Of a DNA stretch of 64,000 nt, positions 17,268 to 26,391 are shown piece by piece (positions within the stretch are counted from its first letter, which is position 1; each line of letters starts with the position of its first letter). The notes below the pieces were generated by a model. The model ran no database searches and had not been told where the DNA came from. It worked only from the letters and a program-made list of their open reading frames with translations. The stretch spans positions 1 through 64,000 of the forward strand of contig JAIUOO010000003.1 in the NCBI GenBank assembly GCA_020161695.1, read 5' to 3'. The DNA is from Pseudomonadota bacterium (GTDB lineage: Bacteria > Pseudomonadota > Alphaproteobacteria > Rhizobiales > Phreatobacteraceae). Position numbers and translations under genes: made by a program.

Positions 17268-18152
17268 TCAGAGCCTCTCGATCTCGTGCGTCCCGAACAG
17301 GCCGTAGGGCCTGACGACCAGCACGACGAGCAGGATCGAGAAGGTGGCGAGCAGCTTGAACTCGCCGCCGAGGAAGCGGCCGACCATGGCTTCCAGCCAG
17401 CCGATGAACAGGCCCGCAACCAGCGCACCGGCGATGGAATCGAGCCCGCCGACGATCACCACGACGAAGACCGAGAGGCCGAACAGGCCCATGGCCGACG
17501 AGATGCCGCCGACCGAGCCGACGAGGATGCCGGCGAGCGCCGCGACCACGGCCGCCAGCATCCACGAGAACGAGAAGACGCCGGGAACGTCGATACCGAC
17601 CGAGGACGCCGCCGCGCGGTCCGTCGCCGTCGCGCGCAGCGCGATGCCGCCACGCCAGAAGGCGAAGACGGTGATCAGCACCGCCATCACGGCAGCCGCG
17701 ATCAGGAAGGAATAGAAGGTCTTCGAGGGAATGAAGGCGTCCGCGATGATGATCGGCTGCGAGGGCAGGAACTCCGGCAGACGCCGCGGCTCGGCCGACC
17801 AGATCAGCTCGACGACGCCGATCAGGATGGAGGTCAGGCCGATCGTCACCATGAACACCGAGACGGGATTGTCCTTCATAAGCGGCCGGATCATCGTCCG
17901 CTCGATGACGCCGCCGATGATCGCCGCGACGACAAGCGTCAGCGGCACGGAGGCCCAGATCGGCAAGGACAGGCCCGCCGAGAAGCCGTAGAACACGAAG
18001 GCGCCGATCATCAGCATCTCGCCGATGGCGAGATTGATGACCTTGGTGGCCTTGTAGATGATGACGAAGGCGACGCCGGTCAGCGCCATCAGCGCGCCGG
18101 TGCCGAGCCCGGCAAGGCTCGTTTCCACCACGTCGATGAATTCCACGGCCAT
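17268..18152 (-). CDS. livH: Liv-type ABC transporter permease LivH
   Basis: A 294-aa permease with about eight membrane segments. Characteristic blocks are GTGALMALTGVAFVIIYKAT, VINLAIGEMLMIGAFVFYGF, RATATDRAAASSVGIDVPGV (the EAA-like loop), and GGLDSIAGALVAGLFIGWLE. The ATG at 18152 is chosen because it shares one base with the livG stop (TGATG); the frame is open for a further 66 codons upstream but that part lies inside livG. It forms the membrane pore with LivM. Confidence 0.94.
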   Translation of the reverse strand: MAVEFIDVVETSLAGLGTGALMALTGVAFVIIYKATKVINLAIGEMLMIGAFVFYGFSAGLSLPIWASVPLTLVVAAIIGGVIERTMIRPLMKDNPVSVFMVTIGLTSILIGVVELIWSAEPRRLPEFLPSQPIIIADAFIPSKTFYSFLIAAAVMAVLITVFAFWRGGIALRATATDRAAASSVGIDVPGVFSFSWMLAAVVAALAGILVGSVGGISSAMGLFGLSVFVVVIVGGLDSIAGALVAGLFIGWLEAMVGRFLGGEFKLLATFSILLVVLVVRPYGLFGTHEIERL

Positions 18153-19054
18153 CAGGCGACCTCCTCGACAGCCGCCTTGTGCGGATCGCCCGACGATCCG
18201 AGATAGGCCTTGATGACATCCGGATTGGCGCGCACCTCGGCCGGCGTTCCGGCAGCGATGCGACGGCCGAAATTCAGCACGCAGACATGGTCGGAAATGT
18301 CCATGACCATGCCCATGTCGTGTTCGACCAGCAGCACGCTGATGCCCCATTCCTCGCGCACGTCGAGGATGGCGCGGGCCATGTCCTCGGTCTCCTCGCG
18401 ATTCATGCCGGCGACCGGCTCGTCGAGCATCAGGATGCGCGGGCGCATGGCGAGCGCGCGGGCGAGCTCCACCTTCTTCTGCAGGCCGTAAGGCAGGATC
18501 GCCACCGGCACGTTGCGGATGTGGTCGAGCTCGAGGAAGTCGATAACGTCGCGCTCGATCTCGGCGCGCAGCTCCATCTCCTCGCGCTTGGCGCGGCCCC
18601 AGTAGAGGAAGGCGTCGAAGACATTGGTGTTCAGATGCGCGTGGCGGCCGAGCTTGATGTTGTCGAGCACGGTCATGCCGCGGAACAGCGCGATGTTCTG
18701 GAACGTCCGCGCCAGTCCCAGCTTCGCCCGCTCGCGCGCGGGCACATGCGTGATGTCCTCGCCGTCCAGCTTCACCGTGCCGGTCTTCGGCTTGTAGAAA
18801 CCGGAAATGGCGTTGAAGGCCGAGGTCTTGCCGGCGCCGTTGGGGCCGATCAGCGCTGTGATCGAGCCGGCGGCGACGTTCAGCGACACGCCGTCGAGCG
18901 CCTTCACGCCGCCGAACTGCAGCGAGAGGCCATCAACGTCGAGAGCAGCGGCTGGCGGCCGCACGGGCGCGGCCGAATGCGATGGCGACACCGCCATATC
19001 CTCCCTGGAAGGCGCCGCGCGGCTTGTGCCGTCTTCGTCGCCGATGCGTTCCAT
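18152..19054 (-). CDS. livG: Liv-type ABC transporter ATPase LivG
   Basis: A 300-aa ATP-binding subunit. Walker A is GPNGAGKT (70-77), the Q-loop region is LGLARTFQNIALF, Walker B is ILMLDEPVAGM, and the H-loop lies in LVEHDMGMVMDI. The signature is the altered LPYGLQKK usual in LivG proteins. The first 35 residues are a low-complexity extension; a second ATG at 18997 would remove 19 of them. It is the first gene of the livG-H-M-K-F-ligase operon, so the promoter should lie in 19055-19190. Confidence 0.93.
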   Translation of the reverse strand: MERIGDEDGTSRAAPSREDMAVSPSHSAAPVRPPAAALDVDGLSLQFGGVKALDGVSLNVAAGSITALIGPNGAGKTSAFNAISGFYKPKTGTVKLDGEDITHVPARERAKLGLARTFQNIALFRGMTVLDNIKLGRHAHLNTNVFDAFLYWGRAKREEMELRAEIERDVIDFLELDHIRNVPVAILPYGLQKKVELARALAMRPRILMLDEPVAGMNREETEDMARAILDVREEWGISVLLVEHDMGMVMDISDHVCVLNFGRRIAAGTPAEVRANPDVIKAYLGSSGDPHKAAVEEVA

Positions 19055-19192
19055 GCCGGCCCCAGACGGGCCCGACCCTCGGCCGCAACCTACTCACGGG
19101 TATGGTCAGGTCAATGCGATTTCGCGCCTCAGGTGTCCGATTCAGCCCTTTGGACGATGGCGGATGGTCGCATGGGCGCCCCGGCGCGCGAT

Positions 19193-19510
19193 TCAGCCGG
19201 CGCGCGTCGTCAGCCCGGCTCCTGCGAACCCCTCATCGGCGGCGATTGCCCGTCCGGTGGTGTGGCCGGACCGATCCTCACCAAGCAGGAACGTGACGAG
19301 CGCGGCGATCCAGGCATCGACCACAGCCTCGCCGCTCGCCTCGACTGCCGCATAGCTGCCCTTCATGCCGGGCAGGGTTTCCGCGGCGGCGTGCGCGCGG
19401 CGATCCCGGTCGGCCATCGCCACCTGCCGATCCCAGGCAACGGCGGCGCGGGCCGTGGCCAGGCCGATGCCCCATGCGCCACCGGTAACGGCGACAATCC
19501 TGCATTCCCT
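19193..19510 (-). pseudogene. Short-chain dehydrogenase/reductase remnant
   Basis: On the minus strand a frame of about 106 codons reads IVAVTGGAWGIGLATARAAV, which is the TGxxxGIG NAD(P)-binding start of an SDR. After about 40 more residues it passes directly into ALVTFLLGEDRSGHTTGRAI and AADEGFAGAG, the usual SDR C-terminal end. The middle 130-150 residues, including the Ser-Tyr-Lys catalytic part, are missing. The only nearby ATG (ATGCAGGATTG, about 19506) is out of frame with the Rossmann start, so there is also a small frameshift. This is a decayed gene with an internal deletion. Confidence 0.75.
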
Positions 19511-19698
19511 CCGACCCTCCCTTGGCGTTTCGTTGCCGTCGAACCGCCACGCGGCCGCTACGTCACTTCCGGGCCTTTCCGGTCAGAGGACCCTTGCCAG
19601 CGCCGCTGTCATCGTCCCATCATCCCGCAACCAACCGGGCCGTCAGATGCCCGGGCTTCACAAGGGTCCGGAAACGCAATCGAGAAGGGAGGCGCCCG

Positions 19699-20754
19699 AT
19701 GTCGGAGCGCAGCAACGGGTTTCGCATGACGCGCCGCACGGCGGTCGCGGGGATGGGCGCGATGGTCTTTGCGCCGTGGGTTTCCAAGGCGCAGACGCTC
19801 AAGACCGAGTACAAGCTCTCGGTGGTCGGCAACCGGCCGATCGCGCTGTCGGAGGGCGCGTTCCAGTGGGCCGAGATGGTGACCCAGCGCACCAACGGCC
19901 GCATCAACGTCAAGGTCTATCCCGGCTCGCAGCTTGTCGGCGGCGACCAGACCCGCGAACTGGTCGCCATGCGCCAGGGCGTGATCGACTTCACGGTATC
20001 CTCGACCATCAACATCTCGCCGCAGGTGCGCGAGATGAACCTGTTCTCGCTGCCCTTCCTGATGCCTGATCACAAGGCGTTCGACGCCATAGTCAACGGC
20101 GAGGTCGGCCAGGCGCTGTTCAAGGTCATGGAGAGCCGCGACGTGGTGCCGCTCGCCTGGGGCGAGAACGGCTTCCGCGAACTGTCCAACTCCAAGCGGC
20201 CGATCCGCACGCCGGCGGACCTGCGCGGCCTGAAGATCCGCTTCGCGGCGGGCGCGATCTTCTCCGACATCTACAACGGCCTCGGCGCCAATCCCGTGCA
20301 GATGTCCTTCGCCGACCTGCAGCCGGCGCTTTCCACCGGCGCGGTGGACGGACAGGAGAACCCGGTCAACCTGTTCCTCGGCCTGAAGATGGACGCGCTC
20401 GCCCAGAAGCACATGACGATCTGGAACTATTGCGTCGATGCCGGCCTGTTCCACGTCGCCAAGCCCGTCTGGGACACCTTCTCCGCCGCCGACAAGGAGA
20501 TCGTCCGCCAGAGCGCGCTGGACGCGGCAAAGGTGCAGATCGGCGCGACCCGCAAGGGCCTCGGCGTCCTCGATCCCAACGACAAGTCGTCGCTGGAGGA
20601 GCTGGCCAAGCGCGGCGTCGCGACCGTGTCGCTGACGGCGGAAGAGAAGCGCGCCTTCGCCCGCGCCACGCGGCCTGTCTTCGACAAGTGGGCGGCGCAG
20701 GTCGGCGCCGACCTCGTCAAGAAGGCCGAGGCGGTGGTCGCCGCCAACAGCTGA
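19699..20754 (+). CDS. TRAP transporter substrate-binding protein, DctP family
   Basis: A 351-aa extracytoplasmic binding protein. The N-terminus has a twin-arginine-type signal (RMTRRTAVAGMGAM) cleaved near VSKAQ. The family blocks are present: VYPGSQLVGGDQTRELVAMR, LPFLMPDHKAFDAI, the GLKIRFAAGAIFSDIYNGLG region with the ligand-binding Arg (RF), and STGAVDGQENPVNLFL. A GGGAGG ribosome site lies 7-12 bases before the ATG at 19699. Its operon partners are dctQ- and dctM-like genes downstream. The ligand is an organic acid by family; a hairpin follows the gene. Confidence 0.94.
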   Translation: MSERSNGFRMTRRTAVAGMGAMVFAPWVSKAQTLKTEYKLSVVGNRPIALSEGAFQWAEMVTQRTNGRINVKVYPGSQLVGGDQTRELVAMRQGVIDFTVSSTINISPQVREMNLFSLPFLMPDHKAFDAIVNGEVGQALFKVMESRDVVPLAWGENGFRELSNSKRPIRTPADLRGLKIRFAAGAIFSDIYNGLGANPVQMSFADLQPALSTGAVDGQENPVNLFLGLKMDALAQKHMTIWNYCVDAGLFHVAKPVWDTFSAADKEIVRQSALDAAKVQIGATRKGLGVLDPNDKSSLEELAKRGVATVSLTAEEKRAFARATRPVFDKWAAQVGADLVKKAEAVVAANS

Positions 20755-20772
20755 GGCCCGTCGCTGCAGCGC

Positions 20773-20795
20773 GCAGCCGGGCCCCGCCCGGCTGC
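20773..20795 (+). terminator. Intercistronic hairpin after the TRAP binding-protein gene
   Basis: A perfect 9-bp stem, GCAGCCGGG / CCCGGCTGC, has loop CCCCG and is followed by GGTCTCTCTCGCCTT. It lies between the binding-protein gene and the small permease gene of the same operon. It lacks a U run, so partial termination or 3'-end protection is likelier than complete termination. This would raise binding-protein levels over the membrane parts. Confidence 0.6.
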
Positions 20796-20824
20796 GGTCT
20801 CTCTCGCCTTGAAAGCACATCGCC

Positions 20825-21334
20825 TTGTCAGCCGAACTCGATCCGACGGCTCAGCAGCCGAATCCGCCGACACGCGTGCCCCTGAAGATCGAGGAGGTGC
20901 TGATCGCAGCGGCCATGGCCGGCATGGCGCTGATCACCTTCGGCAACGTGGTCGTCCGCTACCTGACCAGCGTCTCCTTCGCCTTCACCGAGGAATATTC
21001 CGTGGTGCTCATGGTGGTGGTGACCATGCTGGGCACGTCGCTGGCGGTAGCCGCCGGCCGACATATCCGCATCGGCTATTTCGTCGATCTGCAAAGGCCG
21101 GAGATACGCGCCCGCTTCGAGATCGGCGCGATGGCGCTGGTGATCGTCTGTTTCGGCATCCTGTTCGTCTACGGCGCGCGCCTGACCTGGGACGAGTACC
21201 GTTTCGAGGTGCTGTCGCCGGGTCTTGGCCACCCGCAATGGCTCTATACCGGCATGCTGCCGCTGCTCGCCCTCGCCGTCGTCGGCCGGGCCCTTGGCCG
21301 GATCATTCGCTTCGCACGGGGTGAGCAGGCATGA
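20825..21334 (+). CDS. TRAP transporter small permease, DctQ family
   Basis: A 169-aa membrane protein with four predicted helices (about 30-48, 58-80, 100-122 and 140-160), the DctQ topology. The motif block FTEEYSVVLMVVVTMLGTSL, then GRHIRIGYFVD, is typical of the family. It appears to start at TTG (20825); no nearer ATG gives the first helix. It ends with an ATGA overlap with the large-permease gene, so the two are translationally coupled. Confidence 0.9.
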   Translation: MSAELDPTAQQPNPPTRVPLKIEEVLIAAAMAGMALITFGNVVVRYLTSVSFAFTEEYSVVLMVVVTMLGTSLAVAAGRHIRIGYFVDLQRPEIRARFEIGAMALVIVCFGILFVYGARLTWDEYRFEVLSPGLGHPQWLYTGMLPLLALAVVGRALGRIIRFARGEQA

Positions 21335-22617
21335 CCGGCTTCATCCTCTTCGGCGCCTTCGTCGTCATGCTGCTCGGCGCCGTGCCGATCGGCGTCGCCC
21401 TCGGCCTCGCCGGCACGCTCGCCATCTGGCTCGCCGGGCAGAGCATCATGGCCGTGCCGACCAACGTCTATGCCGGCATCGCCAAATATCCGCTCATCGC
21501 CATCCCGATGTTCGTCCTTGTCGGCTCGGTCTTCGACCGCACGGGCGTCGCGCTTCGTCTGGTGCGCTTCGCCACGGCCCTCGTCGGCGCCGGGCGCGGC
21601 GCGCTCGCCACTGTCTCCGTGCTGGTCGCCATGGTCATCGGCGGCATTTCGGGTTCGGGGCCAGCAACCTCGGCGGCGGTCGGTCAGGTCGTCACCCGCT
21701 CGATGATCCGCGATGGCTACCCGCGCGCCTTCATCGCATCGACGGTGGGCGCGGCGGCAGCCACCGACATTCTCATCCCGCCCTCCATCGCCTTCATCAT
21801 CTATGCGGTGATGGTGCCGGGCGTTTCGGTGCCCGCGATCTTTGCCGCCGGCATGTTTCCCGGCATCCTCGCCGGCATCGCCATCATTGTGCCGATCCTG
21901 ATCATCTCCTGGATCAAGAACTTCGGCGGCCAGATGCGCGAGACGGAGGACCGTCTCACCGTCTGGGGCACGTTCAAGGAGGCGATCTGGGGCCTGATGG
22001 CACCGGTGGTCATCCTCGGCGGCATGCGCATCGGCGCCTTCACGCCGACGGAGGCCGCCGTCATGGCCGTCTTCTACGGCCTGTTCATCGGCTTCTTCGT
22101 CTACCGGACGCTGACGCTCCGCGACGTCTACGAGATGCTGGTCGAGGCGGGCGAACTCTCGGCCGTCATCCTCATCGTCGTGGCGCTCGCCTCGGTCTTC
22201 GCCTGGTCGACCTCGACGCTCGGCGTGATCGAGCCGGTGGCCAAGTGGATCGTAGGCCTCGGTCTCGGCGAATACGGCACCATCGCGCTTTTGATGATCG
22301 CGCTGATCATCATCGGCATGTTCCTGGACGGGGTCTCGACCTTCCTGATCCTGCTGCCCGTCCTCATCCCCATCGCCAATTCCTTCGGCTGGGATCTCGT
22401 CTGGTTCGGCGTCATCCTCACCATGAAGATCGCCATCGGCCAGTTCACCCCGCCGCTGGCGGTCAACCTCATGGTGTCCTGCCGGATCGCGCAGGTGCCG
22501 ATGGAGGCGACCATCCCGTGGGTGGTGTGGATGATCCTCGCCATGTTCGTGGCGCTGGCCATGGTCGTCGCCGTGCCGGACATCGCGCTCTGGCTGCCGC
22601 GCGTGCTGGGTTACTGA
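21331..22617 (+). CDS. TRAP transporter large permease, DctM family
   Basis: A 428-aa protein with about 12 hydrophobic segments. Characteristic blocks are FVLVGSVFDRTGVALRLVRF, VAMVIGGISGSGPATSAAVG, GAAAATDILIPPSIAFIIYA, and a TPPLAVNLMV end block. It is the sodium-driven transport subunit working with the DctP- and DctQ-like proteins. The ATG at 21331 overlaps the small-permease stop by 4 bp. Confidence 0.95.
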   Translation: MTGFILFGAFVVMLLGAVPIGVALGLAGTLAIWLAGQSIMAVPTNVYAGIAKYPLIAIPMFVLVGSVFDRTGVALRLVRFATALVGAGRGALATVSVLVAMVIGGISGSGPATSAAVGQVVTRSMIRDGYPRAFIASTVGAAAATDILIPPSIAFIIYAVMVPGVSVPAIFAAGMFPGILAGIAIIVPILIISWIKNFGGQMRETEDRLTVWGTFKEAIWGLMAPVVILGGMRIGAFTPTEAAVMAVFYGLFIGFFVYRTLTLRDVYEMLVEAGELSAVILIVVALASVFAWSTSTLGVIEPVAKWIVGLGLGEYGTIALLMIALIIIGMFLDGVSTFLILLPVLIPIANSFGWDLVWFGVILTMKIAIGQFTPPLAVNLMVSCRIAQVPMEATIPWVVWMILAMFVALAMVVAVPDIALWLPRVLGY

Positions 22618-22775
22618 CCGGCTCTGCATTTCGGCCGATGCGGCCCTGCCGAACCTGACGAGCGGTTCATCTTGATGCACCGCGGAAAATCCACCATTGT
22701 CCGCCGGTCAGTTCACCGGATGCGACAGGCATTCCAACCGAGGCTGCGGACGCGGCCCGTGGGAGGCGATTTCAG

Positions 22776-23483
22776 ATGAGTTCAAAGGTTTATTCCTCCG
22801 CCAGGGAGGCCCTGGCCGGCCAGATCAAGGACGGCATGACGCTGATGGCCGGCGGGTTCGGCCTCTGCGGCATTCCCGACGTGCTGATCGAGGCGGTGCG
22901 TGATTCCGGCGCGAAGAACCTCACCTTCATCTCCAACAATGCCGGCGTCGACGGCGCCGGCCTCGGCATCCTTCTGGAGACCAAGCAGATCAGGAAGATG
23001 ATCTCGTCCTATGTCGGCGAGAACAAGCTGTTCGCCCAGCAGTTCCTGTCCGGCGAGCTGGAGCTGGAGTTCAACCCGCAGGGCACGCTGGCCGAGCGCA
23101 TCCGCGCGGGCGGCGCCGGCATCCCCGCCTTCTTCACCAAGACCGGCGTCGGCACGATCATCGCGGACGGCAAGGAAGTGCGCGAGTTCGACGGCGAGAA
23201 ATACGTGATGGAGCGCGGCCTGTTCGCCGACATCTCGCTCGTCCACGCGTGGAAGGCCGACAAGGAAGGCAATCTCGTCTTCCGCAAGACCGCCCGCAAC
23301 TTCAACCCGATGATGGCCACCGCGTCGCGCATGACCATCGTGCAGGTCGAGCACCTCGTCGAGGTCGGCGAGATCGACGGCGACAACATCCACACGCCCG
23401 GCGTCTATGTGAAGCGCATCGTCCACGTGCCGAATGCGGTCAAGCGCATCGAGCAGCGCACCACCCGCCCGAAAGCGGCCTGA
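22776..23483 (+). CDS. 3-oxoacid CoA-transferase subunit A
   Basis: A 235-aa family I CoA-transferase alpha subunit. The glycine-rich signature [20 protein letters not shown] and [20 protein letters not shown] are clear. With the next gene it forms a SCOT-type enzyme that moves CoA from succinyl-CoA to acetoacetate or another 3-oxoacid. Start at 22776 ([13 protein letters not shown]) follows a GGGAGG sequence. Its position after a TRAP operon may be incidental, as 158 bp separate them. Confidence 0.94.
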   Translation: MSSKVYSSAREALAGQIKDGMTLMAGGFGLCGIPDVLIEAVRDSGAKNLTFISNNAGVDGAGLGILLETKQIRKMISSYVGENKLFAQQFLSGELELEFNPQGTLAERIRAGGAGIPAFFTKTGVGTIIADGKEVREFDGEKYVMERGLFADISLVHAWKADKEGNLVFRKTARNFNPMMATASRMTIVQVEHLVEVGEIDGDNIHTPGVYVKRIVHVPNAVKRIEQRTTRPKAA

Positions 23484-23497
23484 GAGGAGACGAGACC

Positions 23498-24163
23498 ATG
23501 GCATGGACCCGTGACCAGATGGCCGCCCGCGCCGCCAAGGAACTGCGCGACGGCTTCTACGTGAACCTCGGCATCGGCATCCCGACGCTTGTTTCCAACC
23601 ACATCCCGGCCGGCATGAGCGTCCAGCTCCAGTCGGAGAACGGCATGCTCGGCATGGGCCCCTTCCCCTTCGAGGGCGAGGAGGACCCGGACCTGATCAA
23701 TGCCGGCAAGCAGACCATCACCGAACTGCCGACGACGAGCTATTTCTCCTCGTCCGACTCGTTCGCGATGATCCGCGGCGGCCATATCGACCTGTCGATC
23801 CTCGGCGCCATGCAGGTGGCCGAGAACGGCGACCTCGCCAACTGGATGATCCCCGGCAAGATGGTGAAGGGCATGGGCGGCGCCATGGATCTCGTCGCCG
23901 GCGTCAAGAAGGTCGTCGTAGTGATGGAGCATGTCGCCAAGGACGGCCCGAAACTGCTCAAGGCATGCAACCTGCCGCTGACCGGCGCCAACGTCGTCGA
24001 TCTCGTGATCACCGACCTCGGCGTCTTCTCCATCGACAAGAAGGGCGGCTCCGGCATGACCCTGATCGAGACCGCCGACGGCGTCACCGTCGACGAGATT
24101 CGCGCCAATACGGAGGCGAACTTCACCGTCGCCCGCAACCTGCTGGCTGCCGCCGGGGCCTGA
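23498..24163 (+). CDS. 3-oxoacid CoA-transferase subunit B
   Basis: A 221-aa beta subunit of the same CoA-transferase. The catalytic glutamate is E47 in [13 protein letters not shown], the point of acyl-enzyme formation in this family. Later blocks [20 protein letters not shown] and [20 protein letters not shown] are typical. The ATG at 23498 is 14 bp after the subunit A stop, with GAGGAGA as ribosome site. A strong terminator follows at 24195. Confidence 0.95.
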   Translation: MAWTRDQMAARAAKELRDGFYVNLGIGIPTLVSNHIPAGMSVQLQSENGMLGMGPFPFEGEEDPDLINAGKQTITELPTTSYFSSSDSFAMIRGGHIDLSILGAMQVAENGDLANWMIPGKMVKGMGGAMDLVAGVKKVVVVMEHVAKDGPKLLKACNLPLTGANVVDLVITDLGVFSIDKKGGSGMTLIETADGVTVDEIRANTEANFTVARNLLAAAGA

Positions 24164-24194
24164 TCCCGGCGCGCCCATCCACCGACCGGATCTA

Positions 24195-24223
24195 GGGGAG
24201 GCTGTCACGGCCTCCCCTTTTTT
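24195..24223 (+). terminator. Rho-independent terminator after the CoA-transferase genes
   Basis: An 8-bp perfect stem GGGGAGGC / GCCTCCCC with a 7-base loop (TGTCACG) is followed directly by six T residues. It lies 31 bp after the subunit B stop and before the AsmA gene. It is the clearest intrinsic terminator in the window. Confidence 0.92.
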
Positions 24224-24353
24224 CGTGCCGTGGACACCTCCATCCACGGCCATGGATTTGCCACGTCGGGCGGACATCTTCCGCTGAACGTCAGCATCGC
24301 TATAGTCGCCGCCCGTCACCTATCGGGGTACGGGCCCTGCAGGATCGCGCCGT

Positions 24354-26312
24354 GTGAGCCTTGCCTCTTCCCTCAAACGGGTTCTGATCGCCGCGGGCGT
24401 CACCATCGTGACGCTCGGCGCGGCCACCGCGCTCGTGCCGGCCTTGCTGCCGGGCGAGACCGTGCGCCGCGACGTCGCCGACGAACTCACCCGTCGCATG
24501 GGCCTGCCGGTGACCATTTCGGGTCCCGTCTCGGTGAGCGTCGTGCCGCAGCTCTCGATCCGGCTCGATGGCGTGCGGATGGCCGAGACCGACGCGACCG
24601 AGCCGCAGGCGACGGCCGAGGCCGTCGTCGCCTCGTTCCGCCTCCTGCCGCTGATCACCGGCAAGGTCTCGATCTCCGAGTACGTGCTGGTCCGCCCGCG
24701 CATCGCGGTGAGGGTGGCGCGCGACGGCGCCTCGAACTGGGATCGCGCCTTCCGGCGGCTGCGCGAGGCAGCGCGCGAGACCACCCGCACCGTCGCCGAT
24801 CTGCGGATCGTCGACGGCGAGGCGCTCGTGACCGACGAGAAGACCGAGAGCCGCGCCGCGCTCAGCGCCATCGAATTCGCCATCTCATGGCCGGGGCCGA
24901 ACCGGCAGGCCAACATATCCGGCACTCTCACGGCGAACGGTGAGCCCGTCGAGGTCAATGCCGTGGTGGCGCGGCCGCTGGCGCTGTTCACCGCCGAGCC
25001 GACCGGCGTGAAGATGCGCGTCACCTCGGCGCCGATGAAGAGCGCCTTCGAGGGCACCGTGACCAACGGCGACACGCTGACCGCCGCCGGCGCGATGACG
25101 CTGGAGACCGGATCGCTGCGCCAGCTCCTGCGCTGGCTCGGCCAGAATCCCGGCATCGGCCCCTCCTTCGGCACCTTCGCGCTGAAGGGCGACGTCCAGC
25201 TGCAGCCGAATTCGCTGGCCTTCACCAAGGTCAATACCGAACTGGACGGCAACGTCGCCGATGGCGCGCTGTCGATCAGCTTCGAGGGCGCCCGCCCGCA
25301 GGTGCAGGGCACGCTGGATGCCGGCCGCGTCGTGGCGACCACCTATTTCCGCGACCTTCGGTTCACCGCCGACGGCAATCAGGGCTGGAACCGCAGGCCC
25401 ATCGATCTCTCCGCCATCGCCGCCATCGACCTCGACCTCAGGCTCTCCGCGAGCGAGGTCATTGTCGGCCACGCGAGCCTCGGCCGCTCCGCGGCCGCCG
25501 TCGTCGCTCGCGGCGGGCGCCTGACGGTGACGCTCGGCGAGGCTCAGGCCTATGGCGGCACGCTGTCCGGCGCGCTGGTCGTCGCCCCGCGCGGCGAGGA
25601 CATGGACGTGCGCGCCTCGCTCAATGTCCAGCGCGCGCAACTCGGCCTCGGCCTCGGCGAATGGTTCGGCTTCCGCCGGCTCGACGGCACGGCCAACACG
25701 CAGCTGTCAATCGAGGCGCGCGGCGCCAGCATGGCCGACCTTGCCCGAACCGCCACCGGCCAGATGATGCTGACTGCCGTCGAGGGCGCCGTCCACGGCT
25801 TCAACGCCGAGGCGATCCTGCGCCGGCTCGAGCGCCGGCCTCTCGCCACGACCGGTGCCGACGCACGCTCTGGCCGCACCGCCTATGACCGGATCGCGGC
25901 GACGATACGGGTGGTCGGCGGCGTCGCGACGACCACCGACCTCGTGCTCGACGGGCCGATGGTGCGCGTCAATGTCGAGGGCGTCGCAAGCCTGCCCGCC
26001 CGCGAATTCGACATGCGTGGAATCGCGACGCTGAAGCGGCGCGCCACGTCGGGCAGCGCTGCGGAGCAGAATTTCGAACTGCCCTTCGTCGTCCAGGGGC
26101 CATGGGACGACCCGTTCATCCTGCCCGACCCGCAGGCCCTGATCCGCCGCTCGGGTGCCGCCGCCCCGCTGCGTGACGTGACGCGCGACCGCGACGCGCT
26201 GCGCGCCGTGCTCGACGCCATCAACCGTCACGCCTCGCAGGAGGCCGACCTCGCCTTGCCGCCCCCTGCCAGTTCCTACAATCCCTTCGCGCCTATCCTG
26301 CCACGCGACTGA
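24354..26312 (+). CDS. AsmA-family protein
   Basis: A 652-aa protein from a GTG start. It has one N-terminal membrane helix (about residues 9-28) and then a large periplasmic region. The first 130 residues (ELTRRMGLPVTISGPVSVSV, then LSIRLDGVRMAE) match the AsmA N-terminal domain; the C-terminal part has the repeated-strand character of the AsmA_2 domain (GTANTQLSIEARGASMADLA). AsmA-like proteins act at the cell envelope in phospholipid or outer-membrane homeostasis. The C-terminal end is Pro-rich (ALPPPASSYNPFAPILPRD). It is followed after 79 bp by the MscS-type gene on the same strand. Confidence 0.88.
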   Translation: MSLASSLKRVLIAAGVTIVTLGAATALVPALLPGETVRRDVADELTRRMGLPVTISGPVSVSVVPQLSIRLDGVRMAETDATEPQATAEAVVASFRLLPLITGKVSISEYVLVRPRIAVRVARDGASNWDRAFRRLREAARETTRTVADLRIVDGEALVTDEKTESRAALSAIEFAISWPGPNRQANISGTLTANGEPVEVNAVVARPLALFTAEPTGVKMRVTSAPMKSAFEGTVTNGDTLTAAGAMTLETGSLRQLLRWLGQNPGIGPSFGTFALKGDVQLQPNSLAFTKVNTELDGNVADGALSISFEGARPQVQGTLDAGRVVATTYFRDLRFTADGNQGWNRRPIDLSAIAAIDLDLRLSASEVIVGHASLGRSAAAVVARGGRLTVTLGEAQAYGGTLSGALVVAPRGEDMDVRASLNVQRAQLGLGLGEWFGFRRLDGTANTQLSIEARGASMADLARTATGQMMLTAVEGAVHGFNAEAILRRLERRPLATTGADARSGRTAYDRIAATIRVVGGVATTTDLVLDGPMVRVNVEGVASLPAREFDMRGIATLKRRATSGSAAEQNFELPFVVQGPWDDPFILPDPQALIRRSGAAAPLRDVTRDRDALRAVLDAINRHASQEADLALPPPASSYNPFAPILPRD

Positions 26313-26391
26313 CCAGCGGCGACGCAGCCCTCGGAAGGCCGGAATTCCCGTGGCATGGTGCGGCCAGCGAATCGCCCCAACCGGAAAAGCC

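Noticed and set aside
15095..17314. Plus-strand open frame of about 739 codons across livK and livM
   Set aside because: Antisense to two well-supported transporter genes; composition is typical of a GC-driven shadow.
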